Of a stretch of 64,000 bases of DNA, positions 1 to 11,829 are shown one piece after another. A program made the position numbers and the translations under genes. Within the stretch, counting starts at the first letter, position 1. Each line of letters opens with the position of its first letter. The stretch comes from Hypsibius dujardini (Eukaryota; Tardigrada; Eutardigrada; Parachela; Hypsibiidae). The notes beneath the pieces were generated by a model that was not told where the DNA came from, did no database searches, and was given only the letters and a program-made list of their open reading frames with translations. The DNA lies in NCBI GenBank assembly GCA_001579985.1, contig LRSR01003805.1, forward strand, positions 1-64,000, read 5' to 3'.

Positions 1-148
1 CAAAAACATCCTACTGCCTGCATTTCAAAATTCACACGGGCAAACCCCCGGGGGTGCGTCGGAAATGGAGCTCGGGCGGCGCGCTGTTCTCAACTTGCTC
101 GACTATTTGGGTCGGAAATTCTAATGGAAATCCTAATGGAACTTTACG

Positions 149-800
149 TATGACAACGTTTTCACGAATCTTGAGGTGGTCAAGGAGCTTCTAGCGCGGA
201 AAAGCACACTGATCGAAACTGTTCGAAACAAACATCGGAAGATGTCATTCTTCTGAGCTCATTTCATTACGAAGAGGTGGTCAATGAGAAATCCGAGAAA
301 CAAAATCTGACATCATCGCCTCGTACAATAAAACAAAAGTCGGAGTGGACACGCTCAATCAGATGGTGGGAATGTACATCGTGCGTCGTAAAACGAATTG
401 ATGATCTATAGCTTGGTTTTTTGACATGGTAAGTTGCTGGTTGATTTATCTATTTGAAAACTCTGTCGATTGTGATCTTATGAAAGTTTGACGTCTAACC
501 GGTTGATTGATCTCTTGGGTCATTAGGTAATCTTGCAAAGACGGTCGCGCGTTATCGATTAATTGATGAGTTTGAACGTTAAATCAATGAGGCATACCAT
601 TCTCATGCTTTTTCATCGATTGGCTGATTGAGATGCCTGATTGCTTCATTAACTTCAGTTTATCTCTTGTTACTCGCGCTAGTTTTGAACTTTTCTCCAT
701 TTATTTTTGCCTATTCTTGATTACAGGTCAATATCAGCGCTTTGAATACTTTCATTGCCTGGGCGGAACTTAATTCTGCGTGGAACAGCACGAATTCTAG
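149..800 (+). mobile_element. piggyBac transposase remnant with an intron
   Basis: Three pieces in order match piggyBac transposase. The first (149-257) reads YDNVFTNLEVVKELL, the catalytic DNxFTS region. The second (324-396) reads YNKTKVGVDTLNQM, the signature block carrying a catalytic Asp. The third (727-790) reads VNISALNTFIAW, the block that follows FFDM. Between FFDM and VNIS is a 298-bp segment (429-726) that begins GTAAGT and ends TTACAG and keeps the phase, so it looks like a spliceosomal intron. Stops and a break between the first two pieces show that the copy is dead. Terminal repeats were not found, and the left end may lie outside the window. A domesticated gene is unlikely given the stops. 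Confidence 0.8.
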
Positions 801-1385
801 CCGATGGGTAATCTTTTCAATGGAACTCGTTCAAGCATTGGTGATTCCGTTTATGTAACCGACGCGGTAAGAAATCCCTAACCTGATGCTGTCATCAAAG
901 TGAACAATTGCTGACATGATTCATTTGCTGAATTGCTCAACACTTGAGGAACAGATCCGCCAGCGTTGTATTCATACTCCTAATTGGACGCTCTTTATGA
1001 AAAGTATTTAAGCTGCGAGAACTTTGTTCAAAGACAGACACAGTATATTTGTGTCACTTGTAATAAATTATTATTCAGTTTTGAGAATTCCGGGACCCTT
1101 TGAAAGGCTTTACTCTGCGCCAGTAGAAAACAGTCCGTAATGCGCAGGGAATCTGCCCAAAACGGACTGTAACTTAATGGTTTGTTGTCTTAGAATACGC
1201 CCTGCCCGATACAGGGAACATTTCTGATTAACGTCAGTTAATGTCTCCGTAAAAATCATTAGGTCGTCTTCCTTAAGTGATCCTAAGAAGAATCGACGTT
1301 ATCCTCAAGGGGAGGGGGATCAAAACACCCAGTCCCCAGAGAATTAAACCCGGCATCTATCAAAGGATAAATGATCTATTTTTAG
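801..1385. other. no gene recognised
   Basis: This AT-rich stretch lies between the piggyBac remnant and the first visible dynein exon. I see no conserved reading frame or repeat in it. The missing first exon or exons of the dynein gene were searched for here and not found, so they probably lie left of the window. Confidence 0.6.
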
Positions 1386-4300
1386 ACTAATACTGAGGTG
1401 CCAGTAACGGAAACCAGGTTACTGAGCTTCACGGAGGGTGCATGGCCCAGAGATATTGTCATAACAGACCCTGAGCAAACCACACGCTACCGAAAAGTCA
1501 TTGAAAAGGAAGAGGGCTATGTCTCGTTCATAACTTCTGCTGCCAAGGTACTGTCCAACAATCGTGCTCCGTATGTTTAATTAAAGAAATTTAGTTAAAA
1601 ACGTATATACTTAAAACTACATCAGAGGTACCATTTGGAGTATGAAGCTGACGCGTCTGAATTACAAACAGAAAAATCAAATTAGCTTAAGAAGCTCAAG
1701 GGCATTGTCAGAGTTAAACGCTACATATACATAATATTTTCCACTACATTATACTTTTCGTGATGCCTCTGAATTATAACTAAATCGTATAATTACGAAA
1801 ATGTTTGCGCAAAGGCGGAAACAAGGTTTTGGAATCAAACTCGGCCTGGTTGAGCTTTCCTCGTGAAATAAAATGTTGGAAAGAGGCTTACTCTTTTTGG
1901 CGCAGTCTCGGTTGATTGATCGATCGACTCATTGGCTAACTTTCCCAAAGCCGCTGTTCATCGGAACTATTGATAACTTTTTCTTCATTTCCCTCAGTAT
2001 TTTTTGCCATTTATAATCAATAAGTATTCCGTTTTTGTTTGGATTTTTCGCCATTGAATTAACGGGAATGGGTCCCTGTAATCGAGTGGCCAATATTATT
2101 CATGCCGCCAACTGCGATCCTCCTGCTATGGTGAAATGGCTATGCAGGGATATGCCGTGAATGGAAGACTTTCTGCATGCTCATGAAAGCGCTGCAACCG
2201 ATCCTACCACACCTAAAAAATTGCGTAGGCAGGCTAATTTCTTCCTGCAGTTTTTGCGCGGAGAAGCGGAACTCTCGCTGGACTATCTGAAAGAGATTTC
2301 GGTTGGTGCAGACTAAGCTGACATTTCTTGAATTTTGCTGGCTTTGTCCTTTCGATTGATTGATGTATTCTTTGCAGATTTCGGTTTTTCTCCAAGACTG
2401 TGGGGTGTGTCGGACCAAAGCAGACTGCAAGGCGTGCTCCATCTCCATGGCCATCGGCGTGAAAAATGAAGTGCTGGTCTTCCACCGTCTCAAGTGTGCC
2501 AGCAGTCTGCCGATCCGAGTGGAACTTTTCTCTCGCAATCGCACGTCGATAACCGGACTTCCTGTGGCTCTTTTCGTACCTCTGTAGCTGGCAGAATTAC
2601 AAAGACGTCGAATTCCCTCTTCATTGGGCTCGACAAGCATACGGTGTTAGATTGGGTGACATTTGCGCGGGAAGCGATTACGGTTTACCTGCGGAACACT
2701 CCGGTCGTCCTTGGGGGTCACGGAGAATCAGGTATGGCAATGGCGTTTGGATTGGGACCAGCCAGAAGTATGGGCGCGAAGATCCATCTCGCGGAATACG
2801 GAACAAGCATGGGAAAAAGATTCTGATGCTGCTCATGGCGGAGCAGAAGTCGAGGCGAATTCAGATTCGCGTGATCGGTAGCGAGAAGGTAACTTAGTTG
2901 ATTAATTGAAATGATAAGTCTGGGAATCGTCGGCTGCAAGGAATTTAATGCGGTCTTGTCAAATAGCCTGTGACTTTAATGTTATATAAAAGTGAAATTT
3001 GATTGCAATCATATTTTGTGCCATAAGCGGCACAAGAGATTTAAACATTTGAACATAAAGTTAAAAAGTACCCATATAACCCATCTGCACCCATCTGTTC
3101 ATGTGAAAAAAACCTCACAAATGTCGTCTAGTATTGTTTTCTCCTTATCTTTTAAAATAAAATCAGTCGATGATTTAGCATCAATATATTTAAGGGAAGT
3201 AGCCTATGTTATATAACAGAACAATAAACTATTTTTAGACTATATCAATACATTACTATGTATACTTATTTTATTTCTTTTCTTGTGCTATTTCAAAAAA
3301 AGAAATTCCTCCGATTTTGGCCCAGCGCTTTACCCGAAATCCAAATCGACCAAAGAGAATGCTTCCTAAATCTGGACAAGATCTACGACGAAGCCGACAA
3401 TTTGATGGAGTTCTCTGTGGAATGGCAAACCACAGCACAGAAGAATTTGCAAGTTGGGAAGGTGACCATCGAGTCATCAGCAACAGGGCAAACGAATGAA
3501 CGGACTGTTGAAGCGCTTTTTGGTGTACCACAACGACTTCCTGCTCCACGTCATCATGCTCGCTAGTGACGAGTTTCTATACGATACCAGCGAGGGTGAT
3601 CTGGCTGTCTGCAATTTGGACGAATTTATAAAGCATATCGACATTTACAGCCAGCAACCGATAGACTTCGATGGCGCGACCGGTTACAGTCTTTACTTTG
3701 CGCAAACTTTACGGCGGGATTGGTCAGATTTGTACGAGCGTGACGCGGAGGTGCCGCAAAAATTCATGTATTTGTCTGTTGCTGTCGCAGAAGATTTGGA
3801 GAATTTTGTTCTTGTTAATGAACTACGTCATGTTTTGCATTCTTGCCCTCTCTGCCTGTTTGCTTTTTATTCAGTGTGTCTGTATGTCTGTCTGTATATC
3901 TGTTTCTGGGTGTGTGTGTTTGTCTGTGTGTCTGTGTGTCTGTGTGTTTGTCTGTCTGACTGTCTATGTGTCTGCGTGACTGCCTGTATGTATATCCGAA
4001 TACCGATTTTTGTGTCTGTATTTGGGCCTGCCAGTTTATCTAGACGTCTGTATGGCTGTTTGGATTGAAGTGATGAACCTTTTTTCAATCAGTCAATCCT
4101 TTCTCCTTGTTCGCTCAGTCAATCAATTGTAGATATTATTGGTGCTAAAGATGGGTGGCTGATTGAACCAATGCAATAGCTGTAGTTCCGCCCCTTGAGC
4201 TCTGATCAAAATTCGGCTGATGTCAATCGACTCAGAATTATGTTTAAGGTCAAGGAAAGTTAAACCTGAGGAAGTCTGAATACTGTCTCTAAACTAGGAC

Positions 4301-7300
4301 GTAACCAACATGATGACGTTGGCAGTTTCTAACGGTAAAGTTTTACTTGTGGAACACTCGGAGGGGGGGGGGAGCGAGAGCCACGGTTATCTTAGAGAAC
4401 CCTAACTGTTCAATCGGTTAGTTGAACCAGCCACAAATTTTTGATTCAATTATTCATAGTTTTTCTTCCGTAATTGATTTGTTACTTGCACTTTTTTGCA
4501 AATTTTCGATGAGTTTCGTACTTGGAACTCAAAAAACCAGTCCTCCCCTCGAGTGTCTCACAAGTAAAACCTTACCCTCACTATTAAATTTATGCCGTTT
4601 CTGGCAGTTTGATAAGGAATATCGTCATACTACTGAATGCCGGCCTCTCATTAGTAAAACCACAAAACTTGCTGTGTTACTGACTGTTACTAAATTGTTT
4701 TGGAGCGGATTTCAATAAAGGTAAAAATACGGTATGATCTCGTGTCTCCACAAAAAGTGGAGTTTCTCGTATCGATCGATCGTGGTCATCTTTTAACCCT
4801 CGTTGATACGGAACTGGCCATTTGTTTTCAAATTTAAAAACAAATATTGTAAAAAATTTATTTCCTCATTTCTCGAGACCATCCACCATGATTGGAAACG
4901 AGTGGTTCGAAAGTTGGCTTCATTTTATTGATCACCACTCGACATCATGTTTTGCTGTAAAATCAGCTGCAAATCTTATGCTATTTTGCGGAGTTGTGAA
5001 TTGCTGATTTGCTGAATTCTCTATCATTTCAAAGAATCAAAATATCAGAAATTATCTCCTTTATTCAAGAATGTATCACCTGAACACTTTGCTGGTTCAT
5101 ATTTGACTTGAAGAGTGTTCTGGCGAATACTCCTGTATCCTTTGATTGTCCGCTGATTGAGCTTGATCAAAGCCGTGTTGAAAAACATTTTCTCTCGTTC
5201 TTCCAAACCTAGAGAGAACGTTTTTATTTCGATTGGGATAAAACTTGTTAATTTAAGAGTTTATTTTGCACTAGCAGAGTTGGTCCGAACCAGAGTTCAC
5301 CCATTTTTTAATCGGGCTTCCATTGGGCCCATTTTTCCCTATTTCCCGATAATGGAAATGGATTTATGGGGATGGGAACCGTTCGAAATGGAATGGGAAT
5401 GGATGGGAATTTTCGGAAATGGGTGGAAATGGGGATTTACGATTTTTTGGTCGAAAAAGAGAGAAATTCAGGAAATCAATCAATGGTCATCATGAAGAAA
5501 GAACACCGTCTCAAATCGCAGTAGCTACCACGTGTCGCACCGTGTGAGAAAGTACAAGTTCTCGCTCATCCAAAAGCGGAAGGTCGTGGACATCGAGAAA
5601 TACCAGGAAAGCGCAGCGGAACTGAGCGCCGAAGCTGAAATACAACTTTACTTGGACGACCCATCGAAACCGTCTGGAGGTCTATTGGAAGAAGAACGAG
5701 AGTCGTTTCAAACGGTTGAGAATGATGGTGCGGCAAGTGCTGTGTGCAACGGCAACCACGGCTGGAGTGAAACGAGTTTTTAGCCTGGCAGGGTTTCTGT
5801 TGAGTGACCGGCGCCTTCGAACGGGGGACGGTAATTTCGAGATGAGACTGTTCACGAAAGTTAACAGCTGGATTTTCGACTCGTTGGGAGAATTCACTTT
5901 AGATTAGTGCGGGCTTTTAGTTGCTCATTTTTCGGTTGTGTGTTTCCGTGCAGATTATGAACAGAGGGGTTTGCTACGACGGTAACGGGTTCGGGTAAAG
6001 CCAAATGGGAACGGAAAATGGGGGTTTTTTTCGGCCAAATGGGAAATGGGATAATTTTTGGAAAATGGGATGGGAATGGATGGGCCCGGCCTGGCAGTGG
6101 AGTGGGAATGGATGGGAGCCGAAATCCCAAAATGGGTGAACTCTGTTCCAAACCAGCCTTGCTTGTCATGTTCCGTGGTCTATGTGCAATCAAAAAATCA
6201 ACCGATTATACTGCATTTAAAATTGATTATTCAAAAATCAATCGATCCCTTGCACACGCTTGCTTGTGTCTGTGCTATGTCTACTAATCAGGAGATCTTG
6301 CGCAGCAACAAAATGAAATGAGAAAAAAGATATACAAAATTACGGATCGTTTAATGTACCGTATAGTTACTAGTGCCACTGCGAAAGCACTGGACAACGA
6401 GGAACGATACCGCTACCGATATCGATAACGGTATCGAACCGTTACCGTTATCGAGGTCTGCTTAGAAAACACTCTACTGAATGATATTGCCCGTTCATAC
6501 AGGATGTGGAGGAAATTGTTCGTGATAATAACATATTCGACTACCTCGACCAATACTTCGAGGACGACGAAGTGGACGTGACCTTTGCTGATGGCTTCAA
6601 CGTCAAGCTCTTGGCAGAATATCAGTATGCGGCAATAGTCGTAATCAAAGCAAGCTAAAAAGTTTGATCAGAAACCTGGCTGAGTTTAACAATAGATCAT
6701 CGTACTCATTCCTCATAATACTCTTATTCCGTGATTGTATGATTTAACCCTGTAATCAATAGGGGAGCGATCGTTTTGGTTGATTCGCATTTTTGTATGA
6801 ATAAAAGGTGCATAGCCGGCAAGTGGTGGATCGATTGATTGCTGTGAGATCCCATTGCGAGGTGAAAGCTAGTGATGCAGGAAAGGAATTCTCAGTTTTT
6901 ATATACCGCAAGCAACCTGAAATTGACAGTCACGCAAGTGTTATTACAAGTTGTAACAAACATGAATATTAAATAATCGGAATTCCACATCGTGCTCTGT
7001 TTTCAGGGATTCTACATGTAAATTCAACCGTAAAGTTCAGGACCTCTTTTTCTTCCCGGAAGACAGCAGCAAGGTTGCTGTTGCATACCAGGAGATCGGC
7101 GATCCTAGTGTCCCCTACAATGATGCGGCCATTTTCGCTTCTGTTTGGGATATCAGTAAGTTAATGACTGCAGCACTAAGATCTATTTCTATTAAACAAA
7201 ACAGAATCAATGTGGGACAAAAATTGAAATGAAAATTAGAATGTATTATGTTACAGATCTACTGTATAAACCGGTGCAGAATTTTATTCCACCATTCAGA

Positions 7301-10300
7301 CTCTTTTCCATCGTCTGCAATCCTAATGAGACAAATTGCGTGGTGGGATCGTTATGGACCGGGCAGCTATGTCAGTAATGTTTTTGGTAGAACTTCTCGG
7401 TTGCCCTGCAACACACGATGATGCTTCTTGGATAGGTCAATGGGATATCCGCGCAGGTGAAGAGCCGATTGTGACGACAGAATTGGAAATCAGTCACAAT
7501 ATGATATGCCGTAAAGTGCAGTGGCTTCAGTCAAAAACGATGACGGAAATCGTTTCAGTTGGAATGGATGGCCAGGTATATTCAGGAGCCACTTCGGTGC
7601 CACCGGTACGATTGAAATTCGAAATTAAGATGGGGTAGCATCAAAATAATTAAGTTTTCGTTACTTTGAAGTTTCGTAAAGTTCTCGGAAATTCGCACAT
7701 GAAATAAATTTTCTAAATCATCATTAATATCAAACTAATTCAGAAAAAAAGGAGACGTTTTGAAATCTGTCTCTGAATATCGCCCTAAATCAGCGTGACA
7801 CTGCTTCAGACACAAATGAAGACAATAATTGTTTGAAATACTGCTTTTCTGTTCAAATTATTTTTCTCTCTAGCCAAGTTAGTAAGAACAATGTTGGGAT
7901 ATAGGCATACATTTGTCTACTTTATTTAGACTGTACATATATGCCTGAAATTCTTTCGTCCCATTAACAGACTGTGGTTTTCGTTTCCCACAACCTTTTT
8001 GCTTTGAAATGAAGACATAAGCTTACTGAAAAATGGTGTCCATTCAACGCATAAAGCGCATAAAACGTAATTAGTTGTTGATATTCTTTAGGAGATATTA
8101 AGTAGCTAATCATAACCTAAGAATAAATTAATGATAATGTAATAATACACAAAACACTATGTCGACGACTATGGTGAGACGCCAGTTGACTCGAGCTTTG
8201 CTGCGTAGTAATTATCAGCAATGCAATATTAAAATGCAATATAAAATCCTTTCTCCAACATTAACAGATGATCTTTTGGGATATCAGAAAATGGGACGAG
8301 CCCATCGAGCGGATCATTCTCGACCCCAGAAGAACGAAAATGCCCACCCTGAAAGATGGAGCACCGTGCGCATGTGTGGATTTTGATCAGGGCATTGTAA
8401 GTGAGCCTTGTACTACGCAAACCACACTTGGGTTTGTTCTGTAGCATTACTGTTTTTTTCACCCTTTGTAGCCTAGTCGGTTATGTGCAGGCAGTGAAAA
8501 AGGCTTCATCTTCAACATCAACAGAAAATCCAAGAACGCCCATGAAAAGGTCACTTGGGTTTGGAAGGATGTCATAACACCCATACTGTCCCTACAACGT
8601 AATATTGCCCACCCTCGTTATATGCTGGCTGTCAGCTGTGACGATGCGAAGGTCTGGCGCACTTTTTGATATTGCATTCATTAAAATGTATAGCATCTCA
8701 AATAAACAAAGAGTATTATAGATTTTTGCCGAAGATTGTCGCGACAGTTGGATAATCGATGTCAGGTATGGGCAAAACATTGTAATTTTTTAGTGACCGT
8801 TTTGTGTTTTAAGTTTTAAGTTTTGAATCATAACTAAAACTCAGCACTACCGTTTATTAGTTTTAGATTGTAATTGTGCTTTGTTTTTTTATTTTTGATT
8901 GATTGATTGCTCAGTCTTATTTGTTTCAGAAACTAACAAGCTGAACCCAAAAATGTTTGCCACTAAAGTTTAGCTTAGGGTTAGGAACGATTTACACTTT
9001 ATTTTGTATGTACTTTAAGGCCAGCTGCGGGGCACCTGACGGCAGGTTGTTGGAGCCCTACCAGGCCCGGGGTTTTTGTGACCACCTCTACTGAGGGTTG
9101 CTTCACCACATGGGATCTTAATCGTGGCAATCGTTGTACAACACCAGCAGCGTGGATCGACGTAATTACACTTCTTCGTCTAAGTTTCTCGTTTGTCAAT
9201 GGAAGCGCATCTATCTAATACCTTGCATTTAAAGGTCGACAATAAATGTTTGACTTGCGTGGCTGCGCACGAAGAAGGTCGACTTTACGGAGTGGGCTGT
9301 ATCAATGGTACATGGGGTATTACCGAGGTCTCCAATGCTTTATACATACCGACTCAAAAAGAGAAGAACGACGTAGGAGAGGTATGGAGTTTCACGCATT
9401 GGTTTGTAGATTATACGAATTACAGGAGGTCGTTGCTAGAGTTCGTTCGATTTATAGTTGTCGTTAGAACTGTATGGACATTTTTGCGCAATCAATGTTT
9501 ATGCAGTTTGTCTTTTCAATTTAGGCAGAAAGAAGATACAGAGTGCGTATTCACTAGCGCCTCTTAGGAATTGAATTGTTAGGGGTCAAACTTTCTTCTA
9601 TAAAAGTGTACGTCGTCAGATCATTTTGTATATCATCGAGATCTGGTACAAGCTCTCTAAGTCGTTAAACAAACGTAATCAATTAATATACCTTAATGTA
9701 TTATCCTTCACAATAATGCAGCTAGATAAAGGGCTAACTGAAAATATTAACCAGTAAAACGGGTAAATATTTGTTAGAATTAACATGACTATTAATAGCT
9801 CCAATTTTAACGGAATATTGATACTTGATATTTGGCGGGGTCATTGCCAAGCAGATATCGGCTTTTTATTAAATGTTATTGATATTTTTCAGCTTTTGGA
9901 GCGGGAAGGGCGTCGAGAAAAAATTCTCGAAGGACGAGGCCGGGAACGCCTCGCTCAAATCCGCAAGGAAGCAGTAGACAGAGCCGAGGCTGTCGCTACA
10001 GCAGTGAAAGCCGGGAAAGCGCCTCCACCAGCGGAACCCGAAGACATAATTGATCCAGCCTACAACCTTCCCTTCCGACCGGGACCGATCATCCCACAGG
10101 AACAGACAGCCAAGAAAGAACTACCTCCTGGAAAGATCGAAGCCTTAGCGGCTGGGAGCATGAAACAATACGAAACCTGGGTTCAAGAGGAGGACAATGA
10201 AATGCGTCATCGTCTTCTTCCGACAATATTCGACTGGCAAGCCGAGGACGAAGGCGTTGGAACAATAATGGCTAAATTAAAGGATAAAAAGCCCGGACAC

Positions 10301-10507
10301 ATTGATCTCCATGGAGACACTGAAACTAGAACAGATTTCGCTGGGCGTCATCAAACAGAGCGGTATGAACTGCGGCAGTTGGGACTGGAACGTCATCGTA
10401 ATACAGCTGCATTGAGAGCCGCGAAGCAGGAGGAGTTGGAGAAGAGTGTGGGGGAGCGGTTGACGGTCCCAATGGATTTTGCAGCTGAAAGGAGAAAACA
10501 GATGTGA
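1386..10507 (+). CDS. DNAI2: axonemal dynein intermediate chain 2-like (5' partial)
   Basis: Intermediate chain of the outer dynein arm, a WD-repeat subunit that helps dock the motor to the ciliary or flagellar doublet. Exons: 1386-1547, 6503-6624, 7007-7155, 7257-7370, 7436-7575, 8268-8396, 8472-8651, 8722-8765, 9020-9161, 9235-9381, 9893-10507. All have GT-AG borders and matching phases. They give 647 residues and a stop, starting near residue 75 of vertebrate DNAI2. Colinear matches include EGAWPRDI, EEIVRDNNIFDYLDQYFEDD, SKVAVAYQ, WTGQLCQWDIRAG, WLQSKTMTEIVSVGMDGQ, FWDIRKWDEP, LCAGSEKGFIFNINRKS, CWSPTRPGVFVTTSTEG and EREGRREKILE. The 204-residue last exon is a charged helical tail that extends past the vertebrate end. 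Intron sizes run from 65 bp (7371-7435) to 4,955 bp. Identity is strong; only the N-terminus is missing. Confidence 0.94.
2085..2900 (+). mobile_element. Merlin (IS1016/ISXO2-like) transposase remnant
   Basis: It lies inside the first large intron of the dynein gene. A Cys-rich stretch (about 2390-2500, CGVCRTKADCKAC) is followed by SGTFLSQSH (2517 on) and then by DWVTFAREAITVYLR and VVLGGHGE (about 2650-2720). These are the zinc-ribbon, the gap before the catalytic domain and the lead-in to the first catalytic Asp of Merlin transposases. Upstream, 2155-2315 reads FFLQFLRGEAELSL and may be the N-terminal part. Reading frame changes occur at least near 2490 and after 2720, and the catalytic core beyond the first block is not recognisable, so the copy is dead. 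No terminal repeats were found. Confidence 0.75.
3258..3830 (+). other. unrecognised coding-like segment in dynein intron
   Basis: Two overlapping + frames look coding-like. The first (3300-3560) includes ECFLNLDKIYDEADNLMEF. The second (3496-3830) includes DEFLYDTSEGDLAVCNLDEF and GYSLYFAQTLRRDWSDLYE. They do not belong to the dynein chain, whose flanking exons join in phase without them. I do not recognise the family. The segment runs into a TCTG microsatellite. It could be part of the Merlin insertion, another transposon or a gene fragment; no start or splice sites could be assigned. Confidence 0.3.
3867..4025 (+). repeat. TCTG/TGTG-rich microsatellite
   Basis: About 150 bp of imperfect TGTC/TGTG units. 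The same type recurs as its complement at 29865-29935 and again at 46035-46110, 53955-53985 and 62095-62190. Confidence 0.85.
4030..5270. other. dynein intron, no gene recognised
   Basis: Intronic DNA with GATTGA-type simple stretches and a poly-G run near 4363-4374. No conserved frame was seen on either strand. Confidence 0.6.
5275..6161 (+). mobile_element. hAT element, internally deleted copy
   Basis: The ends are inverted repeats: the left reads CAGAGTTGG..CGAACCAGAGTTCACCCATTTT, and the complement of the right reads CAAGGCTGG..GAACAGAGTTCACCCATTTT. Both ends carry several subterminal GGGAATGGATGGG-type motifs, as hAT ends often do. Inside, 5532-5907 encodes the C-terminal hAT dimerisation domain, with RVFSLAGFLLSDRRLR as the clear motif; one frame change is needed near 5720. 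The catalytic domain is absent, so this is a deletion derivative. The expected 8-bp target duplication is not visible (flanks TGCACTAG and CTTGTCAT differ). It sits in the large dynein intron. Confidence 0.82.
6395..6460. repeat. clustered GATACCG/CGGTATC imperfect palindromes
   Basis: A short block repeats ACCGATATCGATAACGGT-like units in both orientations just upstream of the second visible dynein exon. The role is unknown. Confidence 0.5.
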
Positions 10508-10823
10508 GCTGATTTGAGGAAGGACTTGTTAAGGAATGATTCAAAAAGAACTTATTAACCGTACTTGAATGAGGTGTTGAGTTAAATTCATGTCAGTGTC
10601 ATGGCGACTGTTTCTCTTTTCTTGCTTCGTTAGCCTTAGAATAGTTTCAGACTGCCGGCACGTTCTGTTCTTCGCGTTAAACCCTCTAACATAAACTGCG
10701 TGAGAATAGAAGTGATGATATGAATTTGAAGAAAAACGTATTTACGATCATTCGAAGTGTTACACTTGTTCCCTTAGGGTCATATGCATTCAGGTAAGCG
10801 GTACCGAGATCTTCCGGTCTCTT

Positions 10824-10904
10824 TACAGCTGTGCCGCGGTTACTTTGAGGGTCGCCTACCAGAACCCAATGAACGACCCTCAAAGTAACTGCGGCACAGC
10901 TGTA
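10824..10904. repeat. hairpin: 31-bp inverted repeat with 19-nt loop
   Basis: Positions 10824-10854 and 10874-10904 are complementary with one mismatch (core ACAGCTGTGCCGC, ACTTTGAGGGTCG). The hairpin lies 317 bp past the dynein stop codon, so it could be in the 3' UTR or just beyond it. Confidence 0.9.
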
Positions 10905-11099
10905 TATTCACGTGGGTCATGAAACGAGCATGTTAAGTGATTTCAAATTGTATTGCTGGAGCTGGCACTCGTTAATCGCAGTTGCGAAGAGCTCACAATT
11001 AAGTCATGCAGTTTTCAAATTAGAGAACACAACAGTCATCAAAACATTTCGTTCAAGTAGTTTTCAGCCAAAAGCTACCCTACGGATAACTCTTGACTG

Positions 11100-11260
11100 G
11101 TTCCTGCCTGGATGCAGCCTGTTTTGGCGTCGTCAAAACAGGCTGGAATCCAGTCAAAACGGCTGAGTGAAGAGACTGGATTGTTCCATGACTTCCAGGC
11201 TATATACGACACTGGTTGACCTGGCTGGAAGGCAGGCTGGATACAGCCTGGGTCCCTGTG
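11100..11260. repeat. short inverted and direct CAGCCTG-type repeats
   Basis: CAGCCTGTTTTG at about 11116 faces CAAAACAGGCTG at about 11135. Related GGCTGGA/CAGGCTGG words recur to 11255. It is probably a worn inverted-repeat element. Confidence 0.5.
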
Positions 11261-11640
11261 CAAATTTAGCATGAGTCGGCCCTGCGTCAAGCTGGTTTCC
11301 ACCCTAATTTTTACAGCGAATCAGCCAATCGAAAGTTGCATTGCCCTATAGGCGTGTTTTTTATATACCAATGGAAATGATCGATTAATTTACGGGAATT
11401 CGCCCAGGTCATATTCAAATTGAAAGCAAAAAAATTAAACCAACAGTGCCAAAATATTAGACTGAAATTCGAGCTAAAGCGGTAAGGTGGCGAAGTTTGG
11501 GAAACTTAAACGGAAGAGGTATGAGATCCCAATTCCGTTGTAGGCTTTGCAAAACGATCTGCAAAAAAACACACAAAAAGCACGTTTCTTCACAAACACT
11601 GAATCCGAAACCTTTGCAGAAAATTGCAATCAATCAACCA

Positions 11641-11799
11641 ACCAAGCACAATACAAAGATTACCAGTACAAACTCAATCATCAACCCATCAATCGACTAA
11701 TCAAGCACAATTCAAAAATCACCAGTATAAATTCGTCAATCAACGAACTAAGCACAATCCAAAAATCACCAGTAAGAACTTGTCGATCGACCGATCAAT
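11641..11799 (+). repeat. three-copy tandem repeat (about 48-60 bp units)
   Basis: The units begin near 11643, 11702 and 11749. Each holds AAGCACAAT, then CAAAAATCACCAGTA, then a TCAATCAAC-like tail. The first copy is longer. Confidence 0.8.
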
Positions 11800-11829
11800 T
11801 AACAACTCCTCACACAAACCTAAAAGATT

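Noticed and set aside
2140-2640. 166-residue - strand frame
   Set aside because: It lies opposite the Merlin remnant, whose + frames match a known transposase; the - frame matches nothing.
7336-7638. Single 100-residue frame over 7336-7638
   Set aside because: Part of it is dynein exon 7436-7575; the rest is intron. A 65-bp intron (7371-7435) restores the WD-repeat reading.
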